From: CADDYT01 sp035294125
Lineage (GTDB): Bacteria > Chloroflexota > Ktedonobacteria > Ktedonobacterales > Ktedonobacteraceae
DNA: 64,000 nucleotides
Direction of reading: 5' to 3'
Assembly (NCBI GenBank): GCA_035294125.1
Contig: DATGLM010000048.1
Coordinates: 248,001-312,000 of the forward strand
The position numbers and the translations under genes were made by a program. Shown piece after piece: positions 59,288-64,000 of this stretch. Within the stretch, counting starts at the first letter, position 1. The number at the start of each line of letters is the position of its first letter. The notes beneath the pieces were generated by a model. It made no database searches. It saw nothing but the letters and a program-made list of their open reading frames with translations, and had not been told where the DNA came from.

Positions 59288-60121
59288 TTACGATTTTTGC
59301 CCTGTTCGTACAGAATTGGCCCATCTATTAATAAGCTGGCGGGAGAGGCTGAGCGGCGGGGGGAGTTCGGGGAGCGCATCAACACGGAACCAGGCTGCAT
59401 CGTCAAGCTCCTGCTGATCAGGATGTAGCTCTCCACTGAGGTAGCGTGCTTGAAAGCCGACCATGAGTTGAGTGGGGAAAGGCCAGGACTGGCTGCCCAT
59501 ATAGGTCACATCGGTTATCTCGATACCAACCTCTTCGGCAACTTCGCGGCGCACACACTCCTCCAACGTCTCCCCTGGCTCGACAAAACCGGCGAGAATG
59601 CTATATCGTTTCCCCCAACCCGGCTGATGAGCCAGCAATATCTGGTCGCCATTATACACAAGAATAAGCACAGCCGGTATGACGGAAGGATATCCAATAT
59701 AGCTACACAGGGTGCAACGACGTTCCCAGCTTATTCCCAACGACCCGTTTGGCGCTCCGCAGGCGGGGCAGAAACGGCTGTTGCGCTGCCAGTGCAGAAT
59801 CTGAGAAGCATAGCCAGCCGCGCTATAGGCGCTATCGTCGAGTTGACCATAGAGCGCTCGCAGAGAGAGCGCACGCCACCCCTGTGGCACAGGTTGTTCC
59901 ACGCTCACTTCACAGGCCATGCAGGGAACACCATTAATCGTTCCGATATAAAGTATGTCATAGGGTTGTAATGCGGCAATACCCGCTTCGTCTGTATGTA
60001 TCAGGCCGATTTTCTCTTCATGCTTCTGAACAATAAGTTCGTTCCCTCGAAATGGAAACCAGTATGCCGGGCCAGCTTCAGGAATCGCCGGTGGATAGGC
60101 ACGCTGAAACGTTGAAACCAT
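59288..60121 (-). CDS. nudC: NAD(+)/NADH diphosphatase (Nudix)
   Basis: 277 residues. A zinc ribbon (C118, C121, C136, C139) follows the N-terminal domain. The Nudix box is GFVEPGETLEECVRREVAEE with VGI, and the NudC-specific SQSWPFPTQLM lies 20 residues later. It hydrolyses NADH to NMNH and AMP and removes NAD caps from RNA. ATG 60121 has GGAGG 8 nt upstream; ATG 60151 is in frame but lacks one. It is independent of its neighbours. Confidence 0.94.
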   Translation of the reverse strand: MVSTFQRAYPPAIPEAGPAYWFPFRGNELIVQKHEEKIGLIHTDEAGIAALQPYDILYIGTINGVPCMACEVSVEQPVPQGWRALSLRALYGQLDDSAYSAAGYASQILHWQRNSRFCPACGAPNGSLGISWERRCTLCSYIGYPSVIPAVLILVYNGDQILLAHQPGWGKRYSILAGFVEPGETLEECVRREVAEEVGIEITDVTYMGSQSWPFPTQLMVGFQARYLSGELHPDQQELDDAAWFRVDALPELPPPLSLSRQLINRWANSVRTGQKS

Positions 60122-60340
60122 AGGATTATCCTCCAATAGAGCTGTCTTCACGAGATGGCTTTAAATCATACCCGGCTCAAGCCAGATATTCAGTCCCACC
60201 TTGTATACTATCACGTAGTTGCTTCTCTCAGCTCATTGTCGTGTTTTCTGTTGGACCTCATACAGCATCTGCCTGACAATGCCCATCTTCACCATTTGGG
60301 CCAGAATTTTACAAACTTCTTACAATTTACTGGCCTTTTT

Positions 60341-60370
60341 TTGACAATTTCCTTGTACATTCGGTAATGA
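60341..60370 (+). promoter_or_regulatory. Promoter of the small membrane protein gene
   Basis: TTGACA (60341-60346), an 18-bp spacer and TAATGA (60365-60370), about 68 nt before the ATG at 60438. The preceding part of this 316-bp gap is AT-rich with no other feature. Confidence 0.6.
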
Positions 60371-60437
60371 TGTGCCGTGCTGATAGTGCGACATCTGATA
60401 GTGCTACCAACGCTAGAAGCAGAGAAAGGAGCAATCG

Positions 60438-60806
60438 ATGCAGTACGCATGCCACCATGCCCATTTCATGGCAGCAACACCTGGTTTTCAGAGCGGTACG
60501 ACATCGCTTTTGAGCAGCCTGGGGCCACTGGGGATGGTAGGATTGCTTTTCGCTGGAGTACTGGCAACCCTATTTTTCCTCCTATGGACGACGTATCAAG
60601 AGCAACCTGCTCATGCCGATATTGGTCTACTTCCTTATGGTGAGCGGCGACGATCAGAAGAAGCACCATCCGAAGATGGACCACGCATATCCTTTGTGCG
60701 TTATGATCAGCCACCGGTTATGCATCAGGCTCCCTACGATCAACCACAGGCACAGTATCCCGAAATGCCGCCTGATGAGCCTGCGCCACCGGGAAAATAC
60801 GATTAG
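60438..60806 (+). CDS. Small single-pass membrane protein, unknown
   Basis: 122 residues. A Gly/Ser/Thr-rich head is followed by one membrane helix (about 30-51, LGMVGLLFAGVLATLFFLLW) and a cytoplasmic tail rich in Pro, Gln, Tyr and Asp (VMHQAPYDQPQAQYPEMPPD). No family recognised; the tail composition resembles the disordered tails of MurJ and LCP in this window. AAAGGAG precedes the ATG and a good promoter lies upstream. Confidence 0.65.
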   Translation: MQYACHHAHFMAATPGFQSGTTSLLSSLGPLGMVGLLFAGVLATLFFLLWTTYQEQPAHADIGLLPYGERRRSEEAPSEDGPRISFVRYDQPPVMHQAPYDQPQAQYPEMPPDEPAPPGKYD

Positions 60807-60847
60807 CAGGCAGCCAGCCACTTGCTGTTTCCTTTTCCTTTCCAACG

Positions 60848-60882
60848 CTCAGGATGACTCATGACTTATGGGTCATCCTGAG
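60848..60882. terminator. Hairpin after the small membrane protein
   Basis: CTCAGGATGA (60848-60857) pairs with TCATCCTGAG (60873-60882), 10 bp with a 15-nt loop. No U-tract. Confidence 0.55.
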
Positions 60883-60902
60883 TTAATGTCAGCCTGCTAA
60901 TC

Positions 60903-60931
60903 TTGCAAATGTCGATATAATCATCTATACT
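60903..60931 (+). promoter_or_regulatory. Promoter of the GH99-like lipoprotein gene
   Basis: TTGCAA (60903-60908), a 17-bp spacer and TATACT (60926-60931), 40 nt upstream of the ATG. Confidence 0.75.
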
Positions 60932-60970
60932 GGTGGGGCTGGGGGGAAATTTGCATACGCGGGAGAAGTT

Positions 60971-62179
60971 ATGGGCTTTGTTCAACAAAATAGAGCGCGC
61001 AACGCTGTCATAGGTGTTGCCTGTATCTTCCTGCTTATTCTCTGTTCTGCCTGCCAGAGCAATGCATCAGGGCAACCGGTAACCTCGATGCCTGGAACAC
61101 GTTCTACACCGACAGCACAGCAGACGGCGACACCTTCGCTCCAAATACCACAGCAAAAGTCTACCTCCACGCCAGTGGCTGCGGGTGCAACCAGTCCTCG
61201 CATACAGCCGACATCACCGACGCAACCAACGCAACCAACGCAACCACCACCACCACCGCAACCGACACAGCCGGGTTCTTTCAACCCGAATCACCCGGTG
61301 CTGGCCTTCTACTACATGTGGTACACCCCCTCAACGTGGTCCCTGTCCACTATGTCAGACCTGCCTACCATTCAGTATAACTCCAGCGATCCGACAACAA
61401 TAGCGCGACAGGTCAACTGGGCGGCCAACGCGGGCATCACCGGCTTCATCAGTTCGTGGTGGGGGCCGGGCTCGGCCACTGACAATAACTTTGTACAGTT
61501 GCTGTCTTACTCGGCCACGTTGCAACAGCAAACAGGCCACCACTTCGCCTCATCCATTTACTTTGAGAGCGATTCCCCGCAGATGAGCAGCGAGGCCAGT
61601 ATTGTCACCGATTTGAAGTACTTGATTGCTCATTATACCAGTAGTCCGTACTTCTTTCACTGGAACGGCAAACCGGTCATTTTCATCTGGGACCCGCTCG
61701 GTGGCGGGCGTACACTTGCTGAATGGGCCTCCATTCGCAGCCAGGTTGACCCGAACGACAGCATGATCTGGTCGGCGGAGGGCGTCAGCATGAGCCTGTT
61801 GAGCGTCTTCGATGGCATTCACCTCTTCAGCGCGGGCTATTGGGGCATCCAGAACAACGATATGACTGCCGTTGACCAGGGTTTCCGCAATGAGATCAAT
61901 ACCTACAACAGCGCCAACCACACCCAGAAAATCTGGGCGGCAGGTGTCCTGCCGGGCTACAATGACACCCGCGTGCCAGGACGCACCGGAACGTATATCG
62001 TACCACGTAACAATGGTGCGACCTACACGGAAAGCTGGCAGGCAGCCATCGCTAGCTCTCCTTCGTGGATCACCATCACCTCGTTCAATGAATGGTTTGA
62101 AGGTTCCATGATCGAACCGAGCGTCACCTATGGCAATCTCTACCTCAACCTGACGGCTCAGTTTACCCGACAGTGGTGA
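60971..62179 (+). CDS. Lipoprotein with GH99/GH71-like (alpha/beta)8 domain
   Basis: 402 residues. A lipoprotein signal (FLLILCSAC, Cys28) is followed by a Thr/Pro/Gln linker (about 30-105), with QPTQPTQPTQPPPPP near its end. A single catalytic-like domain follows from about 108: VLAFYYMWYTPSTWS, WAANAGITGFISSWWGPGS, YFFHWNGKPVIFIWDP and SWITITSFNEWFEGSMIEPS. The SFNEWxEGxxIEPS ending is typical of GH99 endo-alpha-mannosidase/mannanase-like proteins, whose catalytic Glu pair lies in this region. It should act on a glycan outside the cell. GGGAGAAG precedes the ATG. No associated sugar-use genes are present. Confidence 0.82.
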   Translation: MGFVQQNRARNAVIGVACIFLLILCSACQSNASGQPVTSMPGTRSTPTAQQTATPSLQIPQQKSTSTPVAAGATSPRIQPTSPTQPTQPTQPPPPPQPTQPGSFNPNHPVLAFYYMWYTPSTWSLSTMSDLPTIQYNSSDPTTIARQVNWAANAGITGFISSWWGPGSATDNNFVQLLSYSATLQQQTGHHFASSIYFESDSPQMSSEASIVTDLKYLIAHYTSSPYFFHWNGKPVIFIWDPLGGGRTLAEWASIRSQVDPNDSMIWSAEGVSMSLLSVFDGIHLFSAGYWGIQNNDMTAVDQGFRNEINTYNSANHTQKIWAAGVLPGYNDTRVPGRTGTYIVPRNNGATYTESWQAAIASSPSWITITSFNEWFEGSMIEPSVTYGNLYLNLTAQFTRQW

Positions 62180-62388
62180 AATTTCGTTGCCAGCAAGTAT
62201 GAAATATGCTACTCTGATACCAGGTAGAGTGAGCAAAGATCAGAAAGTCAACCAGTGACTGACTATCAACGTTTTCTTATGTCGTTAATACATGGGCCGC
62301 AGCAGAGCCAGGCTTATTGGAGGTCTGGCCTATTTCGCGTGTTTCTGATTTCCTGATTTCGTTTCGCTAAAGAAACAGCGTTTTGCAT

Positions 62389-62419
62389 CGCCAGACCTCC
62401 GAAGGTCTGGCGATTTTTT
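62389..62419 (+). terminator. Rho-independent terminator
   Basis: CGCCAGACCT-CCGA-AGGTCTGGCG (62389-62412) followed by ATTTTTT. A second copy of AGGTCTGGCC lies upstream near 62324-62333 and could pair alternatively with CCAGACCT. It lies 210 nt after the lipoprotein gene and 40 nt before LysE. Confidence 0.85.
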
Positions 62420-62458
62420 GTGTCGTGAAACCATAGCACAATATGCGGGAGAAAAACA

Positions 62459-63103
62459 ATGGACCTGAGCTTCTATCTACGCGGGCTGATTCTGGGCCTC
62501 TCCATCGCCTCTGTGGTTGGCCCTATGAGCGTGCTCTGCATGCAACGCACCATCACCAGAGGGCTGCGCTACGGGCTGGTATCTGGCCTCGGCATCGCAA
62601 CGGCGGATGGTGTCTATGGCAGCATCGCCGCCTTCGGACTGACACTCATTACCACGTTTCTGGTCAGCCAACAGGTCTGGATTCGCCTGATTGGCGGCAT
62701 CTTCCTGGTCTATCTGGGCATCAGAACCGTTCTCACAAAACCGGCTGAACCGGCTGAACGGATAGGACGAGCCAGCTCTGCCACTCAAACGAACAACTTC
62801 CTGGGCGCATATGCCTCCACCTTCCTGCTGACCCTGGCAAATCCGCTGACGATTCTCTCCTTCGCGGCAGTCTTCGCGGGCCTCGGCGTCGGGGGAACAG
62901 GCCATCGCACCATAACGGCGGCGCTCGTCGTGCTGGGAGTCTTCTCCGGCTCAACCCTCTGGTGGTGCTTCCTCACCGGCAGCCTCAGTCTGCTGCGTCG
63001 CAAATTTACCCCCACCTGGCTGCTCTGGATTAACCGGATTTCCGGAGGAGTTATCACCATCTTCGGGCTGCTCGCGCTGATGAGCCTGGTGAAAGGGGGA
63101 TAA
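62459..63103 (+). CDS. LysE family exporter
   Basis: 214 residues, six membrane helices. GLILGLSIASVVGPMSVLCM is the LysE/RhtB N-terminal signature (usually PGP; here VGP), with GLVSGLGIATADGVYG and FLLTLANPLTILSFAAVF. Such proteins export amino acids or small metabolites. The substrate cannot be told. GGGAG lies 9-10 nt before the ATG. Preceded by a terminator, so it has its own promoter in a very short space or is read through. Confidence 0.88.
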   Translation: MDLSFYLRGLILGLSIASVVGPMSVLCMQRTITRGLRYGLVSGLGIATADGVYGSIAAFGLTLITTFLVSQQVWIRLIGGIFLVYLGIRTVLTKPAEPAERIGRASSATQTNNFLGAYASTFLLTLANPLTILSFAAVFAGLGVGGTGHRTITAALVVLGVFSGSTLWWCFLTGSLSLLRRKFTPTWLLWINRISGGVITIFGLLALMSLVKGG

Positions 63104-63256
63104 ACTGTTGCGCACAATTACATTCCGAACAACCTGCAAGGCAGGCTTCACAAAAACTTTACACTCTTTTTAAATTTCTTTCATGGATTTCAGACACCAC
63201 CCCACGTACAATAGAAAGGAACAACAGGCAAACTCAAGAGCTTGGAGAGGAGTGGG

Positions 63257-63373
63257 TTGTCTTTGACAGAAACGAAAGAAATACAGGCACGAGAAGAGGC
63301 ATTCACTGGCGTCCAGAACTGGCCGCTTGCACCGCATATAGCAGAAGCAGAGGGAGAAGATACACATGGCTGA
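63257..63373 (+). CDS. Possible 38-residue leader peptide overlapping the GT39 gene
   Basis: TTG 63257 follows GGAGAGGAGT and opens a 38-codon frame (MSLTETKEIQAREEAFTGV...) ending in TGA at 63371-63373, overlapping the next start by 8 nt. This arrangement would couple translation of the glycosyltransferase to the short peptide. TACAAT at 63207-63212 is a possible -10. No similarity recognised; it may be fortuitous. Confidence 0.35.
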   Translation: MSLTETKEIQAREEAFTGVQNWPLAPHIAEAEGEDTHG

Positions 63374-64000
63374 TACAGCACCGAGAGTCATTCAGGCCGA
63401 ACCCGAACCCGAATGGAATAAAGGGCCAGAAAAGGGAGCAGAGCGCAAGCGTTTCCCTTCGTGGCCTCCCGCCTGGCATCACCTGGCGCTGGCAGGAATC
63501 GCCCTCATCTCCATTTTCATGGATTTCTTCCAGCTGGGGGCCAACGGCTATGGCAGTTATTATCCACCAGCCATCAGGAGCATGATGGATAACTGGCACA
63601 ATTTCTTTTTCGCCTCCTACGACCCCGGTGGATTCGTCACCGTCGACAAGCCCGCGCCGGGCCTCTGGTTCCAGGTTCTCAGCGCCAAGATCTTTGGCTT
63701 CAACCCCGTCAGCATCCTCCTGCCCCAGGCCCTGGCCGGGGTGCTATCGGTTCTCTTGCTCTACTATCTGGTGCGACGCCACTTCGGAGTGGTAGCAGGC
63801 CTGCTCGCAGCGCTTGCCCTGGCCATCTCCCCCATCAGCGTCGTGACCAACCGCAATATTACCATGGATAGCATCCTGGCGCTGTTTCTGCTGGTGGGAG
63901 CATGGGCGGTGATACGAGCGGCTGAGACCGGAAAATTGCGCTGGCTGCTGTTCTCGGCCTTCATCGTCGGCCTCGGCTTCAACATCAAGATGATGGAAGC
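63366..64000 (+). CDS. GT39/ArnT-like membrane glycosyltransferase (N-terminal part; cut by window edge)
   Basis: 211 codons to the window end, no stop reached. A Pro/Glu/Trp-rich cytoplasmic head (1-40) precedes the first helix. The long loop NGYGSYYPPAIRSMMDNWHN and then GGFVTVDKPAPGLWFQVLSA carry the conserved features of PMT_2/ArnT-type enzymes. RNITMDSILALFLLVGAWA (the DxL-type loop) follows. These use polyprenyl-phosphate sugars as donors at the outer membrane face to modify proteins, lipids or wall glycans. GGGAGAAG precedes the ATG. Confidence 0.9.
   Translation, partial: MADTAPRVIQAEPEPEWNKGPEKGAERKRFPSWPPAWHHLALAGIALISIFMDFFQLGANGYGSYYPPAIRSMMDNWHNFFFASYDPGGFVTVDKPAPGLWFQVLSAKIFGFNPVSILLPQALAGVLSVLLLYYLVRRHFGVVAGLLAALALAISPISVVTNRNITMDSILALFLLVGAWAVIRAAETGKLRWLLFSAFIVGLGFNIKMME

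Noticed and set aside
1..64000. tRNA, rRNA, phage or transposase genes
   Set aside because: No cloverleaf-like sequence, rRNA motif, DDE transposase or phage structural gene was recognised while reading both strands.

Overview
The window is GC-rich, densely coded bacterial chromosome. It carries no rRNA or tRNA gene, no transposase, no phage gene and no CRISPR array. Gene content suggests a Ktedonobacteria-type Chloroflexota. The clues are a very large MalT/LuxR regulator with an extra N-terminal domain, a tryptophan T-box, a form II CO-dehydrogenase-like cluster, and wall genes (MurJ, LCP, LysM-transglycosylase) without outer-membrane genes. This assignment is inference from gene types; no marker gene search was possible.

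Layout. 1-1.7 kb: the end of a DtxR/MntR regulator and a LysM/SLT wall hydrolase. 1.9-10.6 kb: a consensus promoter and Trp T-box, then trpS-trpE-trpG-trpD-trpC/F-trpB-trpA, with an unusual block of three repeat families between trpS and trpE. 10.6-13.2 kb: a membrane protein, then aroH and a DAHP synthase, so shikimate entry and the chorismate branches lie beside the trp operon. 13.5-25 kb: mixed housekeeping genes (DUF998, PAP2, DUF1786, purU, GH15, typA, an ECF-like sigma factor, a glutaredoxin, DUF2085) and an MFS remnant. 25.3-30.1 kb: a 1087-residue MalT/LuxR regulator and an MFS drug exporter, both with striking palindromic control regions. 30.1-36.3 kb: a dead cytochrome P450, a ChbG-like deacetylase, mtaB, GNAT, a Vgb-like lipoprotein and mannose-1-phosphate guanylyltransferase.

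36.7-43.6 kb is a possible wall-control neighbourhood: MurJ with a ~240-residue disordered cytoplasmic N-terminus, homoserine dehydrogenase, an orphan encapsulated-ferritin-like protein, a degenerate kinase fused to an FHA domain, and an LCP ligase with a similar Pro/Gln-rich tail. 43.9-53.6 kb, all on the minus strand, is a form II CoxSLM hydroxylase with CoxD, CoxE and two split XdhC proteins. It is interrupted by an M29 aminopeptidase, a Gly/Trp-rich repeat protein and a glycosyltransferase remnant. 54-64 kb: pncB, a Tes-like radical SAM protein with a GT2 glycosyltransferase, membrane proteins, nudC, a GH99-like lipoprotein, a LysE exporter and the start of a GT39-type glycosyltransferase.

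The most interesting observations are the pseudokinase-FHA/MurJ/LCP neighbourhood, the encapsulin-less EncFtn, the radical SAM/GT2 pair, the paired operators before the MalT-like regulator, the inverted repeat that buries the exporter's ribosome binding site, and the trpS-trpE repeat block. Several genes are remnants: MFS, P450, GT4, a nucleotidyltransferase fragment and a channel-like fragment. Two of them join a gene's beginning directly to its end.
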